Shown piece by piece: positions 7,843-16,478 of a stretch of 24,377 bases of DNA. The position numbers and the translations under genes were made by a program. Under the pieces are notes generated by a model. That model saw nothing but the letters and a program-made list of their open reading frames with translations. It made no database searches and was not told the DNA's origin. Source of the stretch: Euryarchaeota archaeon SCGC AAA252-I15. GTDB taxonomy: Archaea > Altiarchaeota > Altiarchaeia > IMC4 > SCGC-AAA252-I15. Location of the stretch: positions 14,714-39,090 of the forward strand of contig AQSC01000052.1 in assembly GCA_000402775.1 (NCBI GenBank). Direction: 5' to 3'. The first letter of the stretch is position 1; every line of letters starts with the position of its first letter.

Positions 7843-8562
7843 ATGGCACTTGAACCGAGGATTGGGGTTTTAGGAGGAACCGTCTTTAAAGGTTCTAAAT
7901 TGCCTTCCGACTTTACGCGAAAGCAAGTGTCAACAAAGTATGGCAAAGTCCCGGTTTTGGCAAACGATAAAATCACATTCATCCCAAGACACGGGTTAAA
8001 AGAAAACACTCCTCCACACAAGATAAACCATCACGCCAACATCACAGCCCTAAAAAAAATTTCAGTAAGCCACGTAATCGGGATTTGCTCTGTTGGCAGC
8101 CTGCACCGAAAATATGCGCCCGGGTCGATTACAGTACCCTCCGACTATTTGGCATTAACTCAAATTCCAACATTCTTCGACGATGCGACCAACCACATAA
8201 CACCTTCCTTGGATTATGAATTAAACCAGCTTATCGTAGAGTGCGCATCCAACCTAAAGCTAAAAGTCTTTGAAGGGGGAGTCTACGTTGAAACAAGCGG
8301 TCCAAGACTAGAAACCAAAGCAGAAGTCCGATTCCTATCAACCATAGGCGACTTTGTCGGCATGACCCTCGCAAGCGAGGCAACCCTCGCGCAGGAGGCA
8401 GGGCTTACTATGTCGGGAATTTGCTCTGTAGACAATTACGCTAACGGTGTTGTTGGTGAAAAATTGGATTTTAAAGAGGTAGTGGGAAAAGCTTCAGAAA
8501 ATTCCGAAAAAGTTTTCTCTATTGTGTCATATGTAGCTGAAAAAATGTTTAATGCACGATGA
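7843..8562 (+). CDS. Purine nucleoside phosphorylase, MTAP/MTIP type
   Basis: A 239-residue phosphorylase of the PNP/UDP family, which cleaves 5'-methylthioadenosine or methylthioinosine with phosphate in methionine and purine salvage. It shows N-terminal IGVLGGT, FIPRHGLKENTPPHKINHHANI, GICSVGSLH, the signature YVETSGPRLETKAEVRF, and VGMTLASEATLAQEAGL with the Met and Glu that contact the sugar. It is slightly short of the usual 250-270 residues but has all these blocks. Distinguishing adenosine from inosine specificity needs structural comparison. It is the first gene of a probable operon: its stop overlaps the next start by four bases (ATGA). Confidence 0.88.
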   Translation: MALEPRIGVLGGTVFKGSKLPSDFTRKQVSTKYGKVPVLANDKITFIPRHGLKENTPPHKINHHANITALKKISVSHVIGICSVGSLHRKYAPGSITVPSDYLALTQIPTFFDDATNHITPSLDYELNQLIVECASNLKLKVFEGGVYVETSGPRLETKAEVRFLSTIGDFVGMTLASEATLAQEAGLTMSGICSVDNYANGVVGEKLDFKEVVGKASENSEKVFSIVSYVAEKMFNAR

Positions 8563-8819
8563 GAAGCCCTGGCCAGCAAAAGCTTTTCCCAGAAGACGAA
8601 GTTGATTCTCCCGCCAAAATTCCTGGAAAAATGGGGGATTCGCCTGAAACCATTATAATCAAGATAATCTCCGGCCCGTCCGAAAAAACAATGGAAGAAA
8701 TAATCGAGATTGCAGTAAAAGCCAAAATCGATGAAAGACTGGTTGAATCAATTTTGGAAAAACTTAGGGCGGAGGGCTTAATCTACTCCCCCACTCACGG
8801 CGTGTACAAGGAAGTTTAA
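8559..8819 (+). CDS. Small winged-helix protein
   Basis: 86 residues with a polar N-terminal third and a C-terminal domain, TMEEIIEIAVKAKIDERLVE through AEGLIYSPTHGVYKEV, with the pattern of the winged-helix domain at the C terminus of archaeal MCM helicases (helix-helix-EGLIYxPxxGxYK). A DNA or protein-binding role is therefore possible. The ATGA overlap with the phosphorylase indicates coupled translation. There is no membrane segment, and its precise family is not recognised. Confidence 0.65.
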   Translation: MRSPGQQKLFPEDEVDSPAKIPGKMGDSPETIIIKIISGPSEKTMEEIIEIAVKAKIDERLVESILEKLRAEGLIYSPTHGVYKEV

Positions 8820-8825
8820 CCTAAA

Positions 8826-9281
8826 ATGAAGTATTTTAAATGCCCTGAATGCGATTCAAAAAAAATCAGAAGCATTCTGGAGGGTCCGAAGGTTCACGTG
8901 CTTTGCGAGCACTGTGGTTTTCTCGACGAAGAACACCATATTACTCCGAGCCGGGGTGGATTGAGAATCACTTTCAGGTTATTTGTGAAAACTCTTTCTC
9001 GCGGCCACTTTGAGGATTTATTTGAAGTATTCCAGCTTTTTTTTGTAGAATTGATGTTTGTGTTCCACCTATTCTTCTATGGCGTCTTTAGTTTCCTGGG
9101 AATTTCAAAACACAGCCACATAATCCACGCAACATCCATCCTAGTCTTTATTCTTATATGGACGATGCCTGGCATGCTTCTCTTCTATGCTGGGCAAGAA
9201 TTATTAGGCTTGTTTATAGGAATCATAGGGCTCTTTTTCGGCGCAGTATTCACTCTCCGAGCTGTTGGAACGCACTTGTAG
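8826..9281 (+). CDS. Zinc-ribbon membrane protein, unknown
   Basis: 151 residues. The N terminus is a zinc ribbon (Cys6, Cys9, Cys27, Cys30; CPEC and CEHCG), probably cytoplasmic. It is followed by hydrophobic segments near residues 67-90, 101-118 and 122-143 that predict three membrane helices. It starts six bases after the winged-helix gene, so it is likely in the same operon. A zinc ribbon fused to membrane helices is common among uncharacterised archaeal proteins, and no function can be assigned. Confidence 0.65.
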   Translation: MKYFKCPECDSKKIRSILEGPKVHVLCEHCGFLDEEHHITPSRGGLRITFRLFVKTLSRGHFEDLFEVFQLFFVELMFVFHLFFYGVFSFLGISKHSHIIHATSILVFILIWTMPGMLLFYAGQELLGLFIGIIGLFFGAVFTLRAVGTHL

Positions 9282-9287
9282 TTTAAC

Positions 9288-9503
9288 TCACCAGGGAAGC
9301 GATCCCATCGTAGGGGGTGCTTTCGCCCTTTTTTTCCTGTCAATCCTGTATTTCCTGCTACACTCTTTAGAGCAGAAGTATTTGACTCCGTCAGGGAACT
9401 TTTTAGTGAAGGGGAGCGACTCACCCTTCTTCTTGCAGAAACCACATTTCGACTTGTCAGATCCTTTACCTTTGAATAAACCTAGTAATCCCATTTCAGT
9501 CAA
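9288..9503 (-). CDS. Small treble-clef-like zinc-finger protein
   Basis: 71 residues with Cys20-x2-Cys23 and Cys44-x3-Cys48 (CGFC, FCSKECSRKYR), a pattern resembling TRASH/MYM-type or other treble-clef zinc fingers. The C-terminal part is basic. It is convergent with the preceding gene (six bases between stops) and divergent from the GH57-like gene. The ATG at 9503 is the first in frame. Nucleic-acid or metal binding is plausible; specific function unknown. Confidence 0.65.
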   Translation of the reverse strand: MTEMGLLGLFKGKGSDKSKCGFCKKKGESLPFTKKFPDGVKYFCSKECSRKYRIDRKKRAKAPPTMGSLPW

Positions 9504-9541
9504 TTATTTTCACGTGAGAGATTAAAAATTTGGGGGGTTGC

Positions 9542-9549
9542 ATTTAATC
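9542..9549 (+). promoter_or_regulatory. TATA-like box for the GH57-like gene
   Basis: ATTTAATC is centred about 26 bases before ATG 9572, which suits a nearly leaderless archaeal transcript and favours that ATG over the in-frame TTG at 9554. Confidence 0.45.
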
Positions 9550-9571
9550 AAGTTTGTCGTATAATTATGCT

Positions 9572-11389
9572 ATGGTGCACAAAGAGCAAGACACTGTTCA
9601 CGGACCTTCCCCTTTGAATAGTGACGCGCTTTTGTTTGCTAAAAACCTTGGTTTTGGTCCTCGAGCTTATCTAGCTTATTATGCGTTTCGAAAAGGTAGG
9701 CTTGGTGAAAAAGATTTGGAGGAATTGATTGGGGGTGATGAAACCGCACAAGCCACTTATCAAAAAGTCTCCGGAAAGTATCATTCAACTACGCTTGGAA
9801 CTGCGTTTTTCAATCCCTTCTTGCAGGCGTATCAACCTCGCATTAACCGCAAAGTCCCCGACTTCCACTCAAGATATTCTTTAGCCGGCTCCCTGATTAC
9901 GGGCGATCCTTTTATCGAGCGTGTTCGCGAATTAGACAAGCTTTATGAGCCTTCCGCTTTTGAGGGTGAAGGGATCCATACCGTGCTCGGAGACGCAGTA
10001 AGGCACAATCTCATCCCACTTATCGCTTTGGGGGAAGTCTTGTCTGAAGATGGTGCGCAAAGCCCGCTTTCACTGTCTCTCCCAGAGTCTTATTTCAGGC
10101 TCGTGAAAAACTATTATCCTAAGGTGTTCGATCGTTTAAAGCAGGCCCATCAAAGCGGGGCACTTGATGTTGGGCTCTCCAACGCTCACCATTCGATTGC
10201 CCCTCTGCTCTCTCGGGACGACTTGAAGAATGAATATGATCATTCACTAAAATTTTTTCTGAAACATTTCAACCGGGAGGGAGACAGGAGTGTGACGCTT
10301 CACATCCCAGAGCAGGCTTTAACTCTCGCTGAGGATCCTAGGGGCTTCCCAGATCTGCTTGAGGTTTTGGATGAAGTTCAAAAGGAAAATAACATACAGT
10401 TTACTGTTTACTTGGACTCTAAAAATCATAACAGGCCTCATCCTGAGGAAGGATTCAACATCGCGACTGCAACACATTTAAAATACCCTGGACAGGCGGT
10501 CGGGACAAACGTCATCTTCCGAGCCTTCAACACCTCCCAGAATCTCGCATTCGACGTCGTTGAGGGAGGGGACCCTCTCTCAGACCAGGCTCGCGCCGAG
10601 GGCACCCTTGAGGGCCTTTCAAGCGAGCGGGAGCGGGAGTGGTCTTTTCGTGAGGCCGACAGGATTTTCGGGGAAGTCGTCGGCAACATCTTCGGAATAC
10701 CTGCTTTTCACGCTCCAGTCTTTTCGGGTGAAAGCTCAATCTTCCCGGTTGAAATGGATGCTGAGTGGGCCGGCTACCACAACAGGGGCGAACCTTACGC
10801 CCTATACCGTGCAATCCAGGCCATGCGCGAGTTCGGGATCGAACCCGCTTCCGCCCAGAAAGCTTTAAGTGAAGTATCAATCGTTGAGGAAGCTGAAAAG
10901 CGCCCTCGGACTGCAAGCTGGAGTAATGACTTCGGACTATGGATCAATCCCAACACTCAGTGGCTTCGCGACATTGTTTCCGAAACTCTCACAGCCTATA
11001 AAAAGTCCATGCAGCTTATGACCGACATCCTACTTAAAGGCGGTAAGGACGAGGAGGAACTTACTAATGTTTTAAATGGGGCTCGGAGAAACTACGGCCT
11101 CTCTCTTATATCCTGTCCTTACTGGTGGAGCGCAAACGATCCCAACTACCCGAAAAACGTCCCCGTCGTTCCTGAACTTTTCCGGAACATGGTAAGCTGT
11201 GGTAAGGAACTTCAAGTCATGCTCGATAGGATGTTGACTTCTCCTGAAGACTACGGTGTATCTCTCGAGGAACTTGAATTACTCGGTAATCAGCAAGGCG
11301 GTTTAAAGCAGGCTTTTGAAAGCCTTATTGAGAATCCTATTGCTAGGCAATTTCCCGAGATTGCTAAAGAGTTAGACAAAGGAAAATAG
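9572..11389 (+). CDS. GH57-like glycoside hydrolase superfamily protein
   Basis: 605 residues from ATG 9572. No family was recognised outright, but two regions fit the GH57 fold: DVGLSNAHHSIAPLLSRDDL near residue 197, like the conserved GH57 helix with the HPILPL pattern, and MDAEWAGYHNRGEPYALYRA near 395, like the GH57/DUF3536 motif D-x-E-x-x-G-H-H. A following SWSNDFGLWI resembles the SWG/SWS block after that motif. If correct, it would act on an alpha-glucan or similar sugar polymer in the cytoplasm, as no signal peptide is visible. The second catalytic His is replaced by Tyr in the GYH motif and the N-terminal region is divergent, so substrate and activity are uncertain. It is probably monocistronic; a minus-strand peptide gene follows immediately. 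Confidence 0.5.
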   Translation: MVHKEQDTVHGPSPLNSDALLFAKNLGFGPRAYLAYYAFRKGRLGEKDLEELIGGDETAQATYQKVSGKYHSTTLGTAFFNPFLQAYQPRINRKVPDFHSRYSLAGSLITGDPFIERVRELDKLYEPSAFEGEGIHTVLGDAVRHNLIPLIALGEVLSEDGAQSPLSLSLPESYFRLVKNYYPKVFDRLKQAHQSGALDVGLSNAHHSIAPLLSRDDLKNEYDHSLKFFLKHFNREGDRSVTLHIPEQALTLAEDPRGFPDLLEVLDEVQKENNIQFTVYLDSKNHNRPHPEEGFNIATATHLKYPGQAVGTNVIFRAFNTSQNLAFDVVEGGDPLSDQARAEGTLEGLSSEREREWSFREADRIFGEVVGNIFGIPAFHAPVFSGESSIFPVEMDAEWAGYHNRGEPYALYRAIQAMREFGIEPASAQKALSEVSIVEEAEKRPRTASWSNDFGLWINPNTQWLRDIVSETLTAYKKSMQLMTDILLKGGKDEEELTNVLNGARRNYGLSLISCPYWWSANDPNYPKNVPVVPELFRNMVSCGKELQVMLDRMLTSPEDYGVSLEELELLGNQQGGLKQAFESLIENPIARQFPEIAKELDKGK

Positions 11390-11390
11390 T

Positions 11391-11528
11391 CTATTTCCTA
11401 ATAACTTTCAGGACTTTTTCGTATGATGAGAGTCCCTCAGGCATGACATCCAATGCGATTAACAGAAATAGTGTGAACATGATTAAAGCCAGTAACACAA
11501 CAAGTAGTATTGCCCTACTTTTCTCCAT
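11391..11528 (-). CDS. 45-aa single-helix membrane peptide
   Basis: Reads MEKSRAILLVVLLALIMFTL and onward to KVLKVIRK: charged N terminus, one long hydrophobic helix (residues 6-26), and a short polar tail. Start at 11528 and stop at 11391 fit neatly between the convergent GH57-like gene and the KaiC promoter. It resembles the 48-residue peptide at 14979 in design, not in sequence. The short length leaves a chance of a spurious call. Confidence 0.5.
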   Translation of the reverse strand: MEKSRAILLVVLLALIMFTLFLLIALDVMPEGLSSYEKVLKVIRK

Positions 11529-11570
11529 CCTGTTAAAGTATCTTTCAGATTCGGTTAAAAACTGGATTGT

Positions 11571-11579
11571 TTTTAATAT
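11571..11579 (+). promoter_or_regulatory. TATA-like box for KaiC-like operon
   Basis: TTTTTAATA lies about 30 bases before ATG 11606, consistent with a short-leader archaeal promoter driving the KaiC-like gene pair. Confidence 0.4.
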
Positions 11580-11605
11580 TCAATCATAATATCCATACGA
11601 TTAGA

Positions 11606-12344
11606 ATGATCGAGAGGATTAAAACCGGGATTCCGGGAATGGACGACTTAATTGAGGGGGGGGATAAAGCAGGGGAGTATTACTCTTCTTGCGGGTCCGA
11701 CAGGTACCTTAAAAACCATTATCTCTTCACAATTCATCTATAATGGTGCGAAGGAATATGGCGAAGGGGGAATATACTTGACTTTGGAGGAGAAGGAGGA
11801 TGGTATCCGTCAGTCTCTCGCAAACTTCGGCATGGACGTTGACGCGCCCGAAGTTAAAGACAAGATTCAGATAGTTGATTTAAGCGGGTTGAGGAAGAGG
11901 AAACCACAGTTTGGCGAGAGCAAGGAACGCTATGCCATTTCAGTTGACGTTTTAATGGAGACCATTACTAGCATCACTCAAAAATCGGATGTAAAGCGAC
12001 TTGTAATCGATTCAATCAGCATTTTAGGGCTCTTGTACAAGGACCAGTCTGACATGCGGGATGACCTTTTCATTTTCACGGAATTCTTGCGTGAAAGCGG
12101 CTTAACGTCTCTGCTTGTCACTGAAATAGAAGAGGAGTACCGTGGGAAGAGGGTTTCAAGGTTTGGACTTGAAGAGTTTCTCGCTGACGGAGTCGTCGTA
12201 CTGGGATACACTCAGTCTAAGGGAGAGCTTCGCAGGTGGGCTACAGTCCGGAAGATGAGATTTACAGACCATAACTTGCATATGCATCCTGTCCGAATTA
12301 CTCCTTGCGGGGTGGAAATCGTCTCAACCGAGAAAATATACTGA
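11606..12344 (+). CDS. KaiC-like RecA-superfamily ATPase, one-base frameshift
   Basis: Single-domain KaiC-like ATPase of about 245 residues. It starts at ATG 11606 with MIERIKTGIPGMDDLIEGG, the standard KaiC opening. The frame then shifts by one in a run of eight G (11656-11663), where seven would continue as GGIKQGSITLLAGPTGTLKT. Walker A is GPTGTLKT (about residue 29), with Leu for the usual last Gly; the paired catalytic glutamates are present in YLTLEEKE (58); Walker B is RLVIDSIS (131). Such archaeal proteins are thought to act in signalling or in assembling other machines, but the target here is unknown. A second KaiC-like gene follows after 30 bases, with its own possible TATA box. The shift is probably a homopolymer error or a variable tract. 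Confidence 0.85.
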
Positions 12345-12374
12345 AAGTTTAGCACCTAATTAAAGAAGATTTTT

Positions 12375-13895
12375 ATGCCATCGAAGATGTCTGATGATTC
12401 GGGCTTGTTGATGAAGGAGATTCTAGAAGACATTATAGTGGACAATTCGATGTACGTAAGCCCTGCAAAGATTTCCGAGCTATTAACAGCCATGTCCAGT
12501 GAAATCCCGGCATTTAAAAAAATCCATTTAGAGGAGAAGAAGGTTTTAATTGATTCGGATGGTATTGAGGAACTTAAAAAAGTTTTCACAATCCTTCTCG
12601 ACACCCTCAATGAGAAGTACGCTGAACACATGACGCAGGACATGAGCACGCGCATAATAGCGAGTATTATAAACAGGAATCTTCTCGCGCTGAATGAAGC
12701 GGACATCCCCATCCCCTACTGGGCTGTTGAGACACTAGCTTCAGACAAGGACGTTTCCGACATGTATGAAGACGAGAAAATAAAGTCTGTTTGCTCGATC
12801 TACACCGAGGTTGTCCAACATCTTGTCTCCACGGTTGAGGATTCAATTCCCCCGAAAAATCTCCAGAAAATCACTAAAGACTTTTTTGTGAAAAACCCTC
12901 AGGTCCCTGAAATATCTGTGAGCGAGAGTGGACGGGTTGTTATTGAGGAGCCTCATATTACTGCTAACGCTGAGAATAGGGAATTGATCATCTCAAAGTA
13001 TTCTTCGCTTTTAATGAAGTATATCGAGGTGCTTGAAAAAGAGTTGGGTTCTGATAAGGCGTTGGAGGTCATTAAGGGTTGTTATGAAGGATTGACTTCA
13101 CGCCATAAGGGTTTGGCAGATCTTGGCATTACGAAAAGCCTTTTTAGGGGTGTGTTTTGGCCTAGAGTCCCCACAGGCATTCCAGGGCTGGATCAGCTTT
13201 TAGAAGGGGGTTTCCCCAAGAAGTCTGCTGTAATACTTCAAGGTCCCATCGGCAGTGAGAAAACGATGTGCGGCACACAATTTATCGCAGAAGCATTGTC
13301 TGGTGAAAACTCCGTTCTAGTAGTCTTAAACAACACTTCAGTAGATGAATTCAAGAATTTTCTAAGCAGGTTCAACATTGACGCCACAATATACGAAAAG
13401 AAGAAAAGACTCTGCTATGTGGACTGTTATTCCTGGAGGATTAAACCCATCAAAGACTTTGAGGAGGACTGGCCGGTAATCAGGGTTGCAAGAGACCTCT
13501 CTTCAATGGGTGTCGGAATACAAAAAGCAGAGGAATGGCTTGCTCCAAGCCCGGTGAAAAGAGCGTACATTGAACTTCTTTCCCCCTTTTTGAAACACTT
13601 TGAGTTCGACCCAGTCTACGACTTCACCCAGGTCTTGAACGCCCGTCTTAAAGCTGAGGACTTCACCTCACTATTTATTTTAGAGCTTGGCATGCACGAC
13701 ACTCAGGTCGTCTCCTCCATCCAAGAGGTTTTTGACGGAGTCATTGACGTTAAGGTTGAAACCGACGGTAACGAGATCAAAAGGAGTCTAGTCGTCATTC
13801 ACATGAAGGATACTGCTTTAAGGCCCCAATATTACCCGATAAACGTCACTTCTGAGGGTGTCCGGGTCGAGTATGAAACCGATAAAACCCAGTGA
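12375..13895 (+). CDS. Large KaiC-like protein with N-terminal extension, degenerate ATPase
   Basis: 506 residues. About 265 helical, acidic residues of unknown type precede a KaiC-like domain beginning RVPTGIPGLDQLLEGGFPKK. Walker A is GPIGSEKT (about 289), with Glu for the usual Gly. Where active KaiC proteins have paired glutamates, this one has VVLNNTSVDEF, so both are replaced by Asn. The Walker B position reads TSLFILELG, with Glu instead of Asp. It may bind nucleotide poorly or act as a regulatory partner of the intact-looking neighbour. This organisation of one competent and one degenerate protein suggests a heteromer, which is inference. Its ATG 12375 follows a TAATTAAA stretch that could be a separate promoter. 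Confidence 0.8.
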   Translation: MPSKMSDDSGLLMKEILEDIIVDNSMYVSPAKISELLTAMSSEIPAFKKIHLEEKKVLIDSDGIEELKKVFTILLDTLNEKYAEHMTQDMSTRIIASIINRNLLALNEADIPIPYWAVETLASDKDVSDMYEDEKIKSVCSIYTEVVQHLVSTVEDSIPPKNLQKITKDFFVKNPQVPEISVSESGRVVIEEPHITANAENRELIISKYSSLLMKYIEVLEKELGSDKALEVIKGCYEGLTSRHKGLADLGITKSLFRGVFWPRVPTGIPGLDQLLEGGFPKKSAVILQGPIGSEKTMCGTQFIAEALSGENSVLVVLNNTSVDEFKNFLSRFNIDATIYEKKKRLCYVDCYSWRIKPIKDFEEDWPVIRVARDLSSMGVGIQKAEEWLAPSPVKRAYIELLSPFLKHFEFDPVYDFTQVLNARLKAEDFTSLFILELGMHDTQVVSSIQEVFDGVIDVKVETDGNEIKRSLVVIHMKDTALRPQYYPINVTSEGVRVEYETDKTQ

Positions 13896-13952
13896 TTAAT
13901 CCATTTTTAAGGCTGTACTCCCCGGAAATTAACGGGCAGTGGATTGATTTTC

Positions 13953-14939
13953 ATGAAATTCGGTTTCATCTTAATCTCAATAATATTGTGTTCAAGTTTA
14001 GTTTACGCTCAACCATCGTTTATGCTCGTTAAGGGGGCGGCTTCCTTAAACAATGATCCCGCAAATGGTGAAAGAGTTAAAGCCTATATTGATGGCTCTT
14101 TAAAGGGTATTTCCCCCCCGATTAATAGTGGTGTTTACTACGTTTCTGTTACTGGGAATGTAGGGGACTCAATTTCTTTTACTATTGGAGGCCACACGGC
14201 AGATCAGAATACAACTTATGTCCAGTATTTGAATGTCTGGCTTGATCTTTCCGCGACTTACCTTGCGACTACAACATCAACGTCCACAACCTCGATCTAC
14301 ACTACTTCAACTTCGACAACCACAACGACTTCAACCAGTTCAACGACTTCAATCTATACGACATCTACTTCTACAACTTCCTCTACCACGACGACTTCGA
14401 CTTCCACAACATCAACCTCTACCTCAACTTCAACGACAACTTCAACGTCAACGACGACTCTGCCACCGCAAGATCCCCCCTGCCTTAAAATAACCGGGTT
14501 TTCACCTGTTAATGAAAACGACTGGATTAAGCTTACAAACCTTGAACCTCGATTCATATCTCTTGCAGGATTCGTCTTAGGTGTGACTCCCATTCCCGGC
14601 GGTCCTCCCCTAATCAAAATTAATATTACTGGACCACTCCTTACGCCTTTTTCCAGTCACACAGTCTTCCACGACGAATACTTTTTCGACGTTCCTGATG
14701 GGTGGGGGAGCATCTACGTATACAACAACGGATTCCTCTGCGACCAGCTAACCTACAATGCCTCCCAGCTCAATCCCTTGTGGAGTATCTTCCCTTTTGG
14801 AGCTGAAATCGGAAGAGACCCCGTAAACGGGAGCATCTTCATCTCCTCTTTTCCCAGCCCGCCAGCACCAACTCTTAATGAGGCTGCGGTCCCACTCCCT
14901 TCCGGCTGGAATCTTCTTTCCCTCCCGCTACTGCAGTAA
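13953..14939 (+). CDS. Secreted protein with Ser/Thr linker and lamin-tail-like domain
   Basis: 328 residues from ATG 13953. A signal peptide is clear (MKFGFILISIILCSSLVYA, cut before QPS). Then comes a beta-rich domain (about 20-105, LVKGAASLNNDPANGERVKA, a carboxypeptidase-regulatory-like pattern), an unbroken Thr/Ser linker of about 65 residues, and a C-terminal domain starting PPCLKITGFSPVNENDWIKL with a lamin-tail-like pattern (LTNLEPRFISLAGFVL). The end, PSGWNLLSLPLLQ, matches a motif frequent at the ends of archaeal surface proteins. Possibly glycosylated on the linker and displayed at or released from the cell surface. The TTG at 13944 is an alternative start. Confidence 0.75.
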   Translation: MKFGFILISIILCSSLVYAQPSFMLVKGAASLNNDPANGERVKAYIDGSLKGISPPINSGVYYVSVTGNVGDSISFTIGGHTADQNTTYVQYLNVWLDLSATYLATTTSTSTTSIYTTSTSTTTTTSTSSTTSIYTTSTSTTSSTTTTSTSTTSTSTSTSTTTSTSTTTLPPQDPPCLKITGFSPVNENDWIKLTNLEPRFISLAGFVLGVTPIPGGPPLIKINITGPLLTPFSSHTVFHDEYFFDVPDGWGSIYVYNNGFLCDQLTYNASQLNPLWSIFPFGAEIGRDPVNGSIFISSFPSPPAPTLNEAAVPLPSGWNLLSLPLLQ

Positions 14940-14978
14940 AATTCATATTTTTTAAAAGAAGGCTAATTTCTATTCACA

Positions 14979-15125
14979 ATGAGAAGAGTTAACTGGGAGT
15001 TCATCCTCCTTTTAGCCGTAGCCTGCGCCCTACTATACTTCTTTGTCTCGAATTTCACAGGCCTCGAACCCGGAGAAGTCGACATGCTCAATGAGTTTTG
15101 GGGTAAAGTCACAGGAAAAACGTGA
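14979..15125 (+). CDS. 48-aa single-helix membrane peptide
   Basis: MRRVNWEFILLLAVACALLY and onward through NFTGLEPGEVDMLNEFWGKV: basic start, one hydrophobic helix at residues 8-24, then an acidic outer tail. It lies 40 bases after the secreted protein and may be cotranscribed, perhaps as a small membrane partner. No family recognised. Confidence 0.5.
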   Translation: MRRVNWEFILLLAVACALLYFFVSNFTGLEPGEVDMLNEFWGKVTGKT

Positions 15126-15438
15126 GATTTACGACAGATTACTGAAGAAACAATAAAAACGCATTTAATGCGTAATCACAAAAAAAATATCTCTCACAAA
15201 AAAAAAAGTTTGAATAAAAAATTTTAAGCAAATGTTGGGGGAATATCTTCCCAGTCCAAGTCTATTACGCCCTGCCCCTATTCCAACTTTTCTTCTATAC
15301 CCTCCATGTAATAACTGTGACAACTATCCAACAACCAAGCGGAGAGAGAACAAGCGCAGGCGCTACCCACAACATAATTTATACAAAACAACCTTTGGCT
15401 GTCTGATTATGGGTGAGGCTCAGTAGAATAATTTGCAC
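15126..15438. other. 313-base gap with small hairpin
   Basis: No convincing gene. A 15-base near-palindrome (ACGCATT, T, AATGCGT at 15159-15173) and A-rich runs follow the peptide gene and may help end transcription. The open frame at 15232-15426 has atypical composition and no visible domain; I left it out. A TATA-like TTTATACAA near 15379 could drive an unseen short transcript. Confidence 0.4.
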
Positions 15439-16380
15439 CTAAAAGAAGGTTAGCCTCATGTATAGGAACAGGCCGTAGAGGATTATGAGGATGCTGGATT
15501 CCTTCCGGTTTATGTTCATGTGGTTGTAGAGTAGTAGCAAAGCAATAGCGGTGGCCGTAATCCAGTATACGAAGTCGAACTTTAATATAATGTGTTCTAC
15601 AGTAACGCCGGCAATCGAGGCCCCCAAACCGAATGAAAGCAATGGGTCCGTTATGTTGCTGCCAATCAAGTTACCCAACGACAGGGAGCCGGCACTCTTT
15701 TGGATGGCGCGCAGGGATACTGTGAGTTCTGGCAGGCTCGTACCCAATCCGACGAACAAACCGATTACGGACGCGGAGATTTCATAACGTAATGCCATCA
15801 CAACTCCGTATTTTACGACCAAGTGCGCTCCAAAAACAATGATTGTAATCCCAATCATTGTCTTTAAAGCGTCTGCGCTGATGTCGTAGTCTCTAGCCTC
15901 TTCTGGAACTCGCCGGACTTTAGCCCTCTCCTGGGTTACAAGGTAAGTGAGATAGATGATGTACGTTAATACGAGCAAGACTCCTTCACTGCGGCTGACG
16001 AATCCGTCAACGGCTGTGAGATACATCAAGATGGCTGCCATGAAAAGCATGAAACCGTCACGTACTAGGGATCTTCGGGGGATGTGCAAAGTTGCCATAA
16101 ATCCGACAAGGCCCAACATAAGCGTTATCTGGGCGAGTTCACTCCCGATTATGCTACCTACGGCAATCCCTGACGCATCCACTCCGGATAAAGTGCTATA
16201 GCCTGCGAGCACGTTGGTCGCAATCTCAGGCACTGACGTGCCGATAGACACGATTGTGAGGCCGACAACCAATTCAGAAATCCGGAGTTTTCGGGCAATC
16301 TCTCGGGCGGCATTAACAGAATAATCGCTACCCCACAGCAACCCAACCAAACCCAACAATATGAAGCCGACCTCGATCAT
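15439..16380 (-). CDS. Calcium/sodium antiporter, CaCA family (YrbG-like)
   Basis: 313-residue multi-pass membrane exchanger moving Ca2+ or a related cation against Na+ or H+. The two inverted alpha-repeats of the family are plain: GLTIVSIGTSVPEIATN with VGSIIGSELAQI (about 41-95), and GLGTSLPELTVSLRAIQ with LGNLIGSNITDP (about 211-245). The acidic residues of both GTSxPE motifs, which bind the ion, are intact. Ten helices are expected. I chose ATG 16380; the TTG two codons earlier adds nothing. It stands alone, and its upstream region holds the nested hairpins at 16479-16597. Confidence 0.93.
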   Translation of the reverse strand: MIEVGFILLGLVGLLWGSDYSVNAAREIARKLRISELVVGLTIVSIGTSVPEIATNVLAGYSTLSGVDASGIAVGSIIGSELAQITLMLGLVGFMATLHIPRRSLVRDGFMLFMAAILMYLTAVDGFVSRSEGVLLVLTYIIYLTYLVTQERAKVRRVPEEARDYDISADALKTMIGITIIVFGAHLVVKYGVVMALRYEISASVIGLFVGLGTSLPELTVSLRAIQKSAGSLSLGNLIGSNITDPLLSFGLGASIAGVTVEHIILKFDFVYWITATAIALLLLYNHMNINRKESSILIILYGLFLYMRLTFF

Positions 16381-16478
16381 ATACAATAGATTAAGACGCC
16401 GACACTAAAAGCTTTCTCCACATAATTCGATTCAAAACTGCCTTGTCTAAGATTTTCCGAGTCTTTGTTGATGTTGAT

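Noticed and set aside
14233..14617. Overlapping open frames in the Ser/Thr linker region
   Set aside because: They arise from the repetitive ACN/TCN codons of the linker read in other frames, giving Gln/Leu/Arg or Val/Glu repeats.
15232..15426. 64-residue open frame after the membrane peptide
   Set aside because: Proline- and arginine-rich, no domain or ribosome site, and composition like intergenic DNA.
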